Shown here: positions 27,597 through 36,284 of the stretch, one piece after another | Layout of the letters: every line of letters begins with the position of its first letter | Position numbering within the stretch: the first letter of the stretch is position 1 | Origin: Wohlfahrtiimonas larvae | GTDB lineage: Bacteria > Pseudomonadota > Gammaproteobacteria > Cardiobacteriales > Wohlfahrtiimonadaceae | Direction of reading: 5' to 3' | Assembly: GCF_039543665.1 (NCBI RefSeq) | Contig: NZ_BAABKE010000001.1 | Coordinates: forward strand, 310,001-374,000 | DNA: 64,000 bases | Notes under the pieces: model-generated | What the model was told of the DNA's origin: nothing | Databases searched by the model: none | The model's input: only the letters and a program-made list of their open reading frames with translations | Program-made: the position numbers and the translations under genes

Positions 27597-28265
27597 ATGA
27601 AATTATTAGTGGTTGAAGATGATTTGCTATTACAACGAGGATTAGAAAAAGCTCTCATACAAGAAAGCTATACTGTGGATATCGCCCATAACTTAGAAAC
27701 TGCTAAGCACTTTTTAAGTTATGGGGCAGATATTTATAGCGCAGTCTTATTAGATTTGGGCTTGCCGGATGGCAATGGCTTAACATTATTAAAATGGTTA
27801 CGAGAATCAAAGTATCATGTACCTGTATTGATTATTACTGCAAGAGATGCTTTAAATGATCGTATTATTGGCTTAGATTCTGGTGCTGATGATTATTTGG
27901 TTAAGCCTTTTGAATTAGTAGAATTATATGCAAGACTGCGTGCGATTATTCGCCGACACTGTGGCCAAGCAGATAATCATTTAATCATTGATGCTTTTAT
28001 ATTGAATTTAACCAATCAAACAATCATGTATTTTGATAAACCATTAGAGCTTACAGTACGAGAATATGTGGTTTTATCAAGGCTATTGTTAAAATATCAA
28101 CAGGTTGTACCGAGAGAGTTATTGTTACAAGATTTATATTCATGGCAAGATTCTTTAGGCTCTAATACATTAGAAGTTTATATTCATCGTTTGAGGCAGA
28201 AAATTGGTAAAGATAGAATTCAAACTATTCGTGGTTTGGGCTATCAATTGGTGGATGCAGTATGA
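27597..28265 (+). CDS. pmrA: OmpR-family response regulator, PmrA-like
   Basis: The 222-residue protein has a receiver domain (acidic pair near residues 8-9 in VVEDD, phosphorylated Asp in LLDLGLPDGNG about residue 51, Thr in IITARD, Lys in LVKPFE) and a winged-helix DNA-binding domain (about 125-220) with ELTVREYVVLSRLL and TIRGLGYQLV. It begins 6 bp after eptA and overlaps the kinase start by ATGA. Location behind eptA and a PmrA-type box support PmrA; QseB-type regulators are close relatives, so the name is by context. Confidence 0.85.
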   Translation: MKLLVVEDDLLLQRGLEKALIQESYTVDIAHNLETAKHFLSYGADIYSAVLLDLGLPDGNGLTLLKWLRESKYHVPVLIITARDALNDRIIGLDSGADDYLVKPFELVELYARLRAIIRRHCGQADNHLIIDAFILNLTNQTIMYFDKPLELTVREYVVLSRLLLKYQQVVPRELLLQDLYSWQDSLGSNTLEVYIHRLRQKIGKDRIQTIRGLGYQLVDAV

Positions 28266-29296
28266 ATTTAAAAAAACGATTGATCATTTCATTTGGTTCT
28301 ATTTTATCTATAGCGTGGTTGATTATTGCGTTCTGGGTTTGGCATGAAACCAGTGAACAGATTGAAATTATGACAAATCCTGATTTGAGCAATGCTGAAA
28401 AAATGGCATTAATGAATATCGAAGTTCAAGAAATTTATTTAGCTGTGACAATCCCCATTTTTGTAGTGATGCTCATCGTTTGGTTTTTAATCATTTCGAT
28501 AACTAATCGATTTGTCATGCCTTTTTCACAATTAGCAGAACAATTACATAAGCGTAATGAACTGAATTTGAATGAGTTAAATGTTCATACAACGTCTAAG
28601 GAGTCTGAGATTATTGTATTGCGTTTAAATCAGTTGTTAGAAAGAATTACAGAGCGGCTTGAATATGAAAAGCAGTTTACCGCAGATGTTGCTCATGAAT
28701 TAAGAACACCATTAGCTGGCATGCGATTGAATTTAGAACTGATGGATGATGTACCAGAAAAACCATTGTTCATTGCAAAAATTGATGAATTATTGGTAAC
28801 CATTGAGCGTTTGCTGCAATTTGCACGTGCAAGCCATGAATTGCATTCAGACCAAGCTTATCAATTTAATGTTTATAGTGAAATCATAGAACCTTTAAAA
28901 GCGGAGTATGAAGGTAATTATCCTAATCATTTGGCATGGGATGTTCCACAAGATTTGATGCTTAAAGGGGATCCAAGTTTAATTTATCTTTTAATGAAAA
29001 ACCTTTTAGATAATGCTAAGTTTTATGCGGCTGATGGCAAAGAGACAGTTGTTTTATTTCAAGAAAAAGTTGATAGAGTTGAATTAACTATCATTGATAA
29101 TGGCAACGGCATTCATTCCAATCAATTATTAGAAATAAGTCAGCCTTATAAACGCTCCGATGAAACACGTAATGGTTTTGGTTTGGGGCTAAATATAGTA
29201 GATAGAATTGTACGAGCACATGACGCTAAAATGATCATTCGAAATAGAACTGATGGTGAAACAGGTTTAGTGATTATGATTAAATTTAATCGATAA
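28262..29296 (+). CDS. pmrB: sensor histidine kinase, PmrB-like
   Basis: The 344-residue kinase has two membrane helices (about residues 9-28 and 59-79) around a periplasmic loop of only about 30 residues, a HAMP-like linker, the H box FTADVAHELRTPLAG, N box LMKNLLDNAKFYA and G boxes DNGNGIHS and GFGLGLNIVDRI. The loop contains EVQE, an ExxE pattern of the kind used for ferric iron sensing in PmrB, which is suggestive only. It should phosphorylate the preceding regulator and thereby control eptA. Confidence 0.85.
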   Translation: MNLKKRLIISFGSILSIAWLIIAFWVWHETSEQIEIMTNPDLSNAEKMALMNIEVQEIYLAVTIPIFVVMLIVWFLIISITNRFVMPFSQLAEQLHKRNELNLNELNVHTTSKESEIIVLRLNQLLERITERLEYEKQFTADVAHELRTPLAGMRLNLELMDDVPEKPLFIAKIDELLVTIERLLQFARASHELHSDQAYQFNVYSEIIEPLKAEYEGNYPNHLAWDVPQDLMLKGDPSLIYLLMKNLLDNAKFYAADGKETVVLFQEKVDRVELTIIDNGNGIHSNQLLEISQPYKRSDETRNGFGLGLNIVDRIVRAHDAKMIIRNRTDGETGLVIMIKFNR

Positions 29297-29378
29297 ATCT
29301 ACATAGATTCGTAGCAAGTTACGCTGTTGTTTGCTAATCTCTTTAATCCCGCTCTTAATAAATGATGATCGATTCACC

Positions 29379-30314
29379 ATGATGTTGCTCAACTTGCTTT
29401 GGATTCTCGCACCACTTTTTATTGGTTTTTTTACCGTTGTTCGTTCTAAAACAATTTTAAAGATCATTGATCATAGCTTAATGGCTTTGATTTATTTGAT
29501 TCTATTAGTGATGGGATTAAATTTATCCGCAATGGAAAATTTAAACAGCGAATTGAGTAAGATTCTCTGGCAAACGGCAAGTTATATTGTTTGTATTTTG
29601 GGCATGAACATGCTCTTTTTCTACTATTTAGATAAGAATTTACCTGTTAAAACTGAAAAAGCAGGAGGCTATCAATCCTCGACATTGAGCTTAGTGTTCA
29701 ATGCTGTGAAATTACTTGGTTCTATTGTGATCGGGCTTGTGCTCGGCAAATTATTACTGGCAAATTTCTCTATCGATTTACCAACATTTAAACACATTGC
29801 AGATTGGTTGGGGCAAAGTGCATTGATGACATTATTGCTATGCGTTGGCATTCAATTGCGCAGTAATGGGATCAGCTTAAAAGCAGTATTTTTAAATCGC
29901 TATGGTTTAATTTTAAGTGTGGCGATTATTCTTTCATCATTCTTAGGTGGAATGTTGGCAGCCATGTTAAATGGTCGCCCATTATTGGAAGGTTTAGCAG
30001 TAAGCTCTGGCTTTGGCTGGTATTCATTATCTGCATCTGTTTTACAAAAAAGCTTAGGGCCAACCGTTGGCAGTGTTGCTTTCTTCAATGATCTCTTCCG
30101 AGAATTCTTTGCCTTTGCAGTGATTCCTTTAATCATGGCACGTTTGCCTTTGTCTGCCATTGGTTCTGGTGGTGCAACATCCTTAGATTTCGTATTACCA
30201 CTCATTCAAAAAACAGGTGGTATTAAAGTTGTGCCGATAGCAATTAGTTTTGGCTTTATTGTGAATATCATTGCACCATTTTTATTGGTATTATTTGGTA
30301 GCTTAGCGCAATAG
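29379..30314 (+). CDS. lysO: lysine exporter LysO family (DUF340)
   Basis: A membrane protein of about 311 residues with many helices. It matches the LysO/YbjE family: N-terminal half with KLLGSIVIGLVLGKLLL, then the conserved GISLKAVFLNRYG, GLAVSSGFGWYSLSASVL and FNDLFREFFAFAVIPLI. LysO exports L-lysine in E. coli. Start: the longest frame begins at TTG 29331, but the paired ATGs at 29379 and 29382 fit the first helix better; no strong ribosome site is seen. The short upstream gap has no room for a lysine riboswitch. Confidence 0.85.
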   Translation: MMLLNLLWILAPLFIGFFTVVRSKTILKIIDHSLMALIYLILLVMGLNLSAMENLNSELSKILWQTASYIVCILGMNMLFFYYLDKNLPVKTEKAGGYQSSTLSLVFNAVKLLGSIVIGLVLGKLLLANFSIDLPTFKHIADWLGQSALMTLLLCVGIQLRSNGISLKAVFLNRYGLILSVAIILSSFLGGMLAAMLNGRPLLEGLAVSSGFGWYSLSASVLQKSLGPTVGSVAFFNDLFREFFAFAVIPLIMARLPLSAIGSGGATSLDFVLPLIQKTGGIKVVPIAISFGFIVNIIAPFLLVLFGSLAQ

Positions 30315-30417
30315 TTTTGGGTTGTTTTACAACTTTTACAATTAAATACAAGCGCCTCACAACTTTATAGATAGAGCGATCATAATGTTGATAACAAATC
30401 ACTCAATCGGAGGTTTT

Positions 30418-31776
30418 ATGAAAAAGTTATGGACATTGCTATTCGGTTTATCAAGCTTTTGGGCAGTTGGCCAAGCGCAAACTAATGAGATTATCATTCA
30501 ATCAGAATTATCATCGCCTGTTGTTTTAGTGAATGATAAATCGCCCAATTATTTAAAAGTTTCCCTCAAAGGTTTTCCTGTGAAAGCGACTGAGCGCCCA
30601 CCATTAAACTTAGCATTAGTTGTAGATCGTTCAGGTTCAATGTCAGGTGATCGCATTGAAAAAGCAAGGGAAGCGGCGATTATGGCTGTGGAAGTTTTGG
30701 GTGAAAATGACACTTTATCCATCATTGCTTATGATAGTGGCGTGGATGTGATTGTGCCTGCAACTAAAATCAAAAATAAGAAAGAGATCATCCAAAAGAT
30801 TAACAAACAATTAACACCGCGAGGTGCAACAGCGCTATTTGCGGGTTTAAGTAAAGGCATTGGTGAGGCTTCTAAAAATTTAGATCCTAATAAAGTGAAT
30901 CGCATCATTTTATTATCAGATGGCCAAGCAAATGTTGGCCCAACATCCACAAAAGAGTTAAGTGAACTTGCCAAAATTGCTGCACAAAAAGGCATTGCAG
31001 TGAGTACATTTGGGATTGGCAATGATTACAATGAAGATTTAATGACAGCAATTTCTAATTACAGCGATGGCAATCATGCTTATGTTGCCAATGTGAGTGA
31101 TTTAGAGCTGATTATGGAGAAAGAGTTTAAGGATTCAATGTCCGTTGCTGCACAGAACTTTGAGATCATCATTGAGTTAAAAGAAGGTGCGAAGCCCATT
31201 CGTTTATTAGGTCGTGATGGTGAAATTAAAGATAACAAAATTACTGTGAACATGAATCAGATTTATGCGAATCAAGAAAAATATGTGTTATTGGAATTAG
31301 AACCAATGGATGGCGCTTTAGATGAAGAAAAGCTACTTGCAAATGTGGATGTTCGTTATACCAATGCAGTGACGAAACAGGCACAAGAATATAAAATGCC
31401 CATCAACATTAGTTATACAGATAACCAAGAGTTTGCAGCTCAAAATGTTAAAGAAAGTATAGTAATCGATAGCATGATTCAAAAATCTGCCATTGTTCAA
31501 GAGAGCATTGCTGATTATATTGAAGCAGGTGATATGGATAATGCTCGTTTGGCTTGGATAGGTGTACAAGGTGATTGGGGAACAATAGCTTTAGGTCGCC
31601 AAAGCAACCCATTTGTGGCATCGGAAGAGCAAGATGAAAATGCACAAAAAATTGAAGAATTTGAGAAACAAATGAAAATAGTTGAGCAAAAGCTTCAAGA
31701 TAAAAAAGCTAGTCCAAAAGAATTACGTAAATCTTTGAAAGAATCGAGTTTTAAAGCAAAAAACCAACAAGATTAA
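30418..31776 (+). CDS. secreted VWA-domain protein
   Basis: The start is ATG 30418 with GGAGG 4 nt upstream, giving 452 residues. A signal peptide (KKLWTLLFGLSSFWAVGQAQ) is followed by a von Willebrand A domain with an intact MIDAS: DRSGSMSGDR at about residue 69, a Thr in RGATALFAG and an Asp in ILLSDGQANVG. It likely folds as a metal-dependent adhesion or scaffold domain in the periplasm or at the surface. Residues about 376-400 read ARLAWIGVQGDWGTIALGRQ, strikingly like a general-porin beta-strand signature. The C terminus is a charged coiled-coil-like tail. First gene of an operon with a DUF4139 protein and a two-component pair. Confidence 0.85.
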   Translation: MKKLWTLLFGLSSFWAVGQAQTNEIIIQSELSSPVVLVNDKSPNYLKVSLKGFPVKATERPPLNLALVVDRSGSMSGDRIEKAREAAIMAVEVLGENDTLSIIAYDSGVDVIVPATKIKNKKEIIQKINKQLTPRGATALFAGLSKGIGEASKNLDPNKVNRIILLSDGQANVGPTSTKELSELAKIAAQKGIAVSTFGIGNDYNEDLMTAISNYSDGNHAYVANVSDLELIMEKEFKDSMSVAAQNFEIIIELKEGAKPIRLLGRDGEIKDNKITVNMNQIYANQEKYVLLELEPMDGALDEEKLLANVDVRYTNAVTKQAQEYKMPINISYTDNQEFAAQNVKESIVIDSMIQKSAIVQESIADYIEAGDMDNARLAWIGVQGDWGTIALGRQSNPFVASEEQDENAQKIEEFEKQMKIVEQKLQDKKASPKELRKSLKESSFKAKNQQD

Positions 31777-31818
31777 TCAGCTAAATTTAAATTAATGAGA
31801 ATTAAAAGGAACCTAAAT

Positions 31819-33243
31819 ATGTTCAAGAAAACTTTATTAGCAACAGCATTAATCAGCACATCACTAGCGATGGCAAATACGAACACAGTTGTGAGCAATG
31901 ATGAGAATCGTGAAGCACTTTCTATTACGATTTATAACGAATCATTGGCACTCATTAACGAAACACGCAATATTCCTTTTAAAGCAGGCTTGAACAATGT
32001 GGAATTGAAAGGTGTTTCTGCACAAATTAGAGCAGAAACAGCATTGTTGACATCCTTATCCAAAATGCCATTCAATGTGATTGAGCAAAACTTTGATTAT
32101 GATCTGTTGTCACCACATGCTTTATTGGAAAAAGCAGTAGGGCAGGAAATTGAAATCATTCGCACTAATCCTGCAACAGGCGAGGAAATTCGTGAAACAG
32201 CAACATTGTTGTCTAACAATGGCGCGCCAGTTTTGCAGTTTAAAGATCGTATTGAGATCGGTGCGTTTGATAAGTTTGCTTTTAAATCCATTCCTGAAGG
32301 CTTGCGTGATCGCCCAACATTATCGGTATTGTTAAACAGCGAAAAAGATGCTGATAACAAAGTGCAATTGACGTATTTAACACGTGGATTCAGCTGGAAA
32401 GCAGATTACACCGCGACATTATCAGATGATGAAAAGACATTAGATTTATCAGGTTTAATCACTTTGAATAACCAAAGTGGCACAACATTTAATAATGCTA
32501 AATTGCAATTGGTTGCAGGCGATGTGAATCAAGTTTCTCAATCAGCACAGCCAGTTATGTTGGAAGCAAGAATGATGAAATCTGCTGTTGCTTACGATAT
32601 GGCAGGCGGTGCAGTAGAAGAGCAGTTTGGTGATTATCATTTGTATAAGATTCCATTTGCAACAGATTTGAAAAACAACCAAACGAAGCAGGTGGCGCTG
32701 TTATCCACTCAAAATGTACCTGTGCAAAAAGAGTATAACTTTAATCAATATTATAGTTATACAACGCAAGATGGGCAGAATTTGAAAGCTTCAGTATTGT
32801 ATCGTTTAGAAAATTCTAAAGAGAATCAATTGGGTATGCCTTTGCCAAAAGGTGTATTCAGAATGTATAAAAACGACTCTTCAGGCAATGCATTGTTGTT
32901 GGGTGAAGATACCATTAATCACACAGCAGAAAATGAAGAGTTTGTGATTAATACAGGCGATGCATTTGATGTTTCTATGACAAAAACATTGAAAGATCAT
33001 AAAGCGATTTCAAAGAATGTCACGCAATATACTTATGATGTTGTGTTCAACAATGCGAAAGATTCAGGTGTTGAAGTAAATTATACTTCCTTCATTGGCG
33101 ATGATAGCAATTGGCAGTTATTGAAAACTTCTCAGCCAATGTTAAAAGATCAAGCTTCTAATATTGCAAAATGGACAGTGAAAGTTCCTGCAAAAGAAAA
33201 AGTAACTTTGACTTATACATTACAAGTGAGCAGTAAATACTAA
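31819..33243 (+). CDS. secreted DUF4139-domain protein
   Basis: From ATG 31819 (AAAGGA upstream) the protein has 474 residues with a signal peptide (FKKTLLATALISTSLAMA). The start of the mature protein (ALSITIYNESLALINETRNI) and the middle section with TYLTRGFSWKADYTATL, LSGLITLNNQSGTTFNNAKLQLVAG are characteristic of DUF4139, a beta-rich domain of unknown role found in mucoidy-inhibitor-like proteins. No catalytic motif is apparent. Its stop overlaps the kinase start (TAATG), tying it to the sensor. Confidence 0.82.
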   Translation: MFKKTLLATALISTSLAMANTNTVVSNDENREALSITIYNESLALINETRNIPFKAGLNNVELKGVSAQIRAETALLTSLSKMPFNVIEQNFDYDLLSPHALLEKAVGQEIEIIRTNPATGEEIRETATLLSNNGAPVLQFKDRIEIGAFDKFAFKSIPEGLRDRPTLSVLLNSEKDADNKVQLTYLTRGFSWKADYTATLSDDEKTLDLSGLITLNNQSGTTFNNAKLQLVAGDVNQVSQSAQPVMLEARMMKSAVAYDMAGGAVEEQFGDYHLYKIPFATDLKNNQTKQVALLSTQNVPVQKEYNFNQYYSYTTQDGQNLKASVLYRLENSKENQLGMPLPKGVFRMYKNDSSGNALLLGEDTINHTAENEEFVINTGDAFDVSMTKTLKDHKAISKNVTQYTYDVVFNNAKDSGVEVNYTSFIGDDSNWQLLKTSQPMLKDQASNIAKWTVKVPAKEKVTLTYTLQVSSKY

Positions 33244-34694
33244 TGGCTGACAATCGCATTTCTACAAAGTTAATCGCATTCATTACGATCAGCGCTTTAG
33301 TGATTGCGATTGTAGCTTATTTAGGTAGCCAAACTATTGGCTACCAAGCTTTGCGTCAACAATATGCGATGGAAGCAGAAGGTAAAGCTGAGCTTTCTCG
33401 TGTTGTTGATTTGATTGAGTCAGTGTTACACACTGAAGAAGAAAAATTGCGACAAGGTGATGAATCAGCTGTTCAGCAAACATTTATTTTAGAGGGTAAT
33501 CAGCTGATTTATCCTGATACTACAGAATCTTTATCCATGAAAGAGCAAGCATTTGTGCAAAAAATTGCACCGATTGTGGAAAATTCATCGAGTTTATATC
33601 AAGCTTATTTGAATGAAGGCACAGCAATTCCTGAGGATGGTTGGTACATTCGCCACGATCAAGATCTGCCTTTATGGATTTTTTGGCAGCAATCAGATTC
33701 ACAAATCACAGGTTATTCTGTGAATTATTCATATCTGATGAGCCAAATTTTGAATCAATTGGCAGATGGATCTTATGATTCTAACAGTATGATTGCGCTA
33801 GAAGATAATGGGCAATTGCTGTTTCAAAATCATGCTCAAGATGATGCAACCATTCGCTATACAACACAGCAATTAACATTCCCATTCAATTATTGGCAAT
33901 TGAATTATTACGCAGCGCCATACAATGGTTGGCTGATTTATACATTGGGCACGGTTGTGATCATTGTATTGTGCTTGGTTTTGGGCTGGCTATTTTGGCG
34001 AGTTTATCAAGAATATCAACGCATACAGAATACAGCGCGCCAGCAAGTTAACTTTGTGAGCCAAGTTTCTCATGAGTTGAAAACACCTTTAACGAATATC
34101 TCCTTATTTGCAGAATTACTGCAAGAGGAACCTTTGAATGAATCTTCACAAAAATACAGTGAGATCATTCATTCGGAAAGTAAACGATTAACACGTTTAA
34201 TCCAAAATATTTTAAGCTTCACTAAAAAACGAGAGCCAACATTGTCAAATTTTGATTTAGTAGATTTAGTGAAGCAAATCACGGTGACGTTTCAGCCATC
34301 TTATGAATCTAAAAATTTAACACTCAACTTACAATTACCAGAAAATTGCCAGATGCATTCAGATCAAGATGCCATCACTCAAATTATTAACAACCTTTTG
34401 AGCAATGCAGAAAAATATGGTGCAATGGGCAAAGTAGTGGATGTGACAGTAGAAAAAAACGAGCAGGGCATTATAGTTAAAGTGCGTGATTATGGTGAAG
34501 GGATTAACCAAAAACATCTTTCACAAATCTTTAAGCCGTTTTATCGTGTGCATAGCAAAATCACTGAAGGTGTTGCGGGTACAGGGATTGGCTTAACAAT
34601 CGCTCATCAATTGGCAGAATCCATCCATGGCACGATTACAGCGCATCCACAAGATCAAGGCATAGAGTTTCGCTTATTCATAGGACAAAGATGA
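33243..34694 (+). CDS. sensor histidine kinase
   Basis: The 483-residue kinase has one helix near residues 10-30, a large extracytoplasmic domain (about 31-230), a second helix (WLIYTLGTVVIIVLCLVLGW, about 229-250) and no clear HAMP domain. The H box SQVSHELKTPLTNIS puts the phospho-accepting His at residue 277; N box QIINNLLSNAEKYG and G boxes RDYGEGINQ and GTGIGLTIAHQL follow. It overlaps the DUF4139 gene by one base and the regulator by four. The sensing domain is not one I recognise; the two secreted co-encoded proteins are plausible partners or targets. Confidence 0.9.
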   Translation: MADNRISTKLIAFITISALVIAIVAYLGSQTIGYQALRQQYAMEAEGKAELSRVVDLIESVLHTEEEKLRQGDESAVQQTFILEGNQLIYPDTTESLSMKEQAFVQKIAPIVENSSSLYQAYLNEGTAIPEDGWYIRHDQDLPLWIFWQQSDSQITGYSVNYSYLMSQILNQLADGSYDSNSMIALEDNGQLLFQNHAQDDATIRYTTQQLTFPFNYWQLNYYAAPYNGWLIYTLGTVVIIVLCLVLGWLFWRVYQEYQRIQNTARQQVNFVSQVSHELKTPLTNISLFAELLQEEPLNESSQKYSEIIHSESKRLTRLIQNILSFTKKREPTLSNFDLVDLVKQITVTFQPSYESKNLTLNLQLPENCQMHSDQDAITQIINNLLSNAEKYGAMGKVVDVTVEKNEQGIIVKVRDYGEGINQKHLSQIFKPFYRVHSKITEGVAGTGIGLTIAHQLAESIHGTITAHPQDQGIEFRLFIGQR

Positions 34695-35386
34695 AAATAT
34701 TAATTGCAGAAGATGATCCCAATATTCGTTTTGGTTTAGCGCAAGCATTGAAAAATGAAGGCTATGAACTGTTGATGGCAGAAAATGGGGCGATTGCTTT
34801 AGAGTTATTTCAAGCGCAATCACCTGACTTTGTGATCCTAGATATTATGATGCCTGTGATGGATGGTTATACTGTTTGCAAAGAGATTCGCAAAGTGAAT
34901 GAACAAGTTCCAATTCTCTTTTTATCAGCAAAGGATGAAGAGATTGATCGTGTTGTGGGCTTGGAATTAGGTGCGGATGATTATTTGGGTAAGCCTTTTG
35001 GTATTCACGAAATTCGTGCTCGCATTAAAGCAATTGCTAAGCGCTGCTGCTATCAGCAACCTAAAGCTGAATCATCACCACAATCAGGATTTATGTTTGG
35101 TGAATGGCAGATTAATCCCAATCAATTAACTGCGGTCAAAGAGCAAGAAGAAGTTATTCTCACATTGCGTGAAGTGACAATTTTAGAATATTTTCATGCG
35201 CACCCAAATGAAGTGATCACGCGAGATGCGCTATTTAATATTGCTTGGGGCTATGATCATTTGCCGAATAGCCGAACATTGGATCAGCATATTTCTAAAT
35301 TACGAAAAATTATTGAGCCTAATTTACAAGTTCCCACTCTGATTCAAACAGTTCATGGTTTGGGATATCGCTATGTCAAGGTATGA
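34691..35386 (+). CDS. OmpR-family response regulator
   Basis: The 231-residue regulator has a receiver domain with AEDD at the start, phosphorylated Asp in VILDIMMPVMDGY (about residue 52), LFLSAKD and LGKPFG, and a C-terminal winged helix (about 135-230) with LTLREVTILEYF and IQTVHGLGYRYV. ATGA overlap with the kinase gene shows a cognate pair. Its target is unknown; autoregulation of the VWA-DUF4139 operon would be usual. Confidence 0.92.
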   Translation: MKILIAEDDPNIRFGLAQALKNEGYELLMAENGAIALELFQAQSPDFVILDIMMPVMDGYTVCKEIRKVNEQVPILFLSAKDEEIDRVVGLELGADDYLGKPFGIHEIRARIKAIAKRCCYQQPKAESSPQSGFMFGEWQINPNQLTAVKEQEEVILTLREVTILEYFHAHPNEVITRDALFNIAWGYDHLPNSRTLDQHISKLRKIIEPNLQVPTLIQTVHGLGYRYVKV

Positions 35387-35398
35387 TAAGCAATAAAA

Positions 35399-35422
35399 AA
35401 GCACTCATGAGGTTGAGTGCTT
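35399..35422 (-). terminator. terminator of the ureide operon
   Basis: AAGCACTCA (35399-35407) pairs with TGAGTGCTT (35414-35422); on the minus strand the stem is followed by TTTTTTATT, so it terminates allE transcripts. It may also slow the convergent two-component operon. Confidence 0.8.
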
Positions 35423-35448
35423 GATTCAGTGTTAATGTGAATTAATGA

Positions 35449-36234
35449 TTATAGATCAACATCACGATGGCAATCTTTAGAGTAAATATAACTAAAGTCT
35501 TCTTCACCTACTTGGTAGGCTACTTGCAAGTTATATGGCCCCATAAAAATATAGTCACCCTTTTGCACTGGCATCCATTGATTATCTAGGTTATACATAC
35601 CACGACCAGAAGTGATTAAAGCACCATGTTCTTGAACATGAGTTTCGATATAGCCATGTGATCCACCTTTTTTGAAAGTTAGGATGTGCATATTCATATC
35701 AAAGCCCAATTCAGCAGGTAACATACTTTGGAAGTGAACATTTTCCATGCCTTCATAATGGACGATTTCAACATTTTTGATGTTGTCTGAAATCACGCGC
35801 GCAGAATATCCTTCTAATGGTACATAACGGCGTTTGTAAAGGAATAATTTACTCTTTTCACCATTGTTATCATTTTTAAGGTACATCGTGACACCGGCTG
35901 GGCAGTACAAATAACCACCTTGGTCTAAATTGTGCTCATCTTCATCCGAATATGCTTTGATTTTACCTTCCAATACATATACGAAAGTTTCGATATCACC
36001 ACCACCAAAACCACGAGTATTTTCGCCATTAGCATGCATTGTGACAACATAATCAACAAAAGATGCGCCCATTTTGGGTGAACCTAAAATTGTCATGTCA
36101 CAATTTTCAAAACCTGGCACTCTATTATTAACCCAACCATTTTCTTCTAATAGCGCACAGTTGCCATGTTTGACAAATGAACGTGTTTGTAAAACGCCAT
36201 TTGGAAAGCCTAGTTGATTGTTAATATAACCCAT
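35449..36234 (-). CDS. allE: (S)-ureidoglycine aminohydrolase AllE
   Basis: The 261-residue double-cupin protein matches AllE (YlbA). It releases ammonia from (S)-ureidoglycine to give (S)-ureidoglycolate, downstream of allantoate amidohydrolase. Visible features: GFGGGDIETFVYVLEGKI in the first cupin, and KKGGSHGYIETHVQEHGALITSGRGMYNLD in the second, holding the Mn ligands His/Glu/His/Gln region. AAAGGAG precedes the ATG. Last gene of the allD-allC-MFS-allE run. Confidence 0.93.
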   Translation of the reverse strand: MGYINNQLGFPNGVLQTRSFVKHGNCALLEENGWVNNRVPGFENCDMTILGSPKMGASFVDYVVTMHANGENTRGFGGGDIETFVYVLEGKIKAYSDEDEHNLDQGGYLYCPAGVTMYLKNDNNGEKSKLFLYKRRYVPLEGYSARVISDNIKNVEIVHYEGMENVHFQSMLPAELGFDMNMHILTFKKGGSHGYIETHVQEHGALITSGRGMYNLDNQWMPVQKGDYIFMGPYNLQVAYQVGEEDFSYIYSKDCHRDVDL

Positions 36235-36284
36235 TTGATTATCTCCTTTTATTAATCAGTAAGAATCGTTAGAAATCTATTAAG

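Noticed and set aside
29297..29378. Possible lysine riboswitch in front of lysO
   Set aside because: The gap of about 80 bp is far too short and lacks the conserved L-box core.
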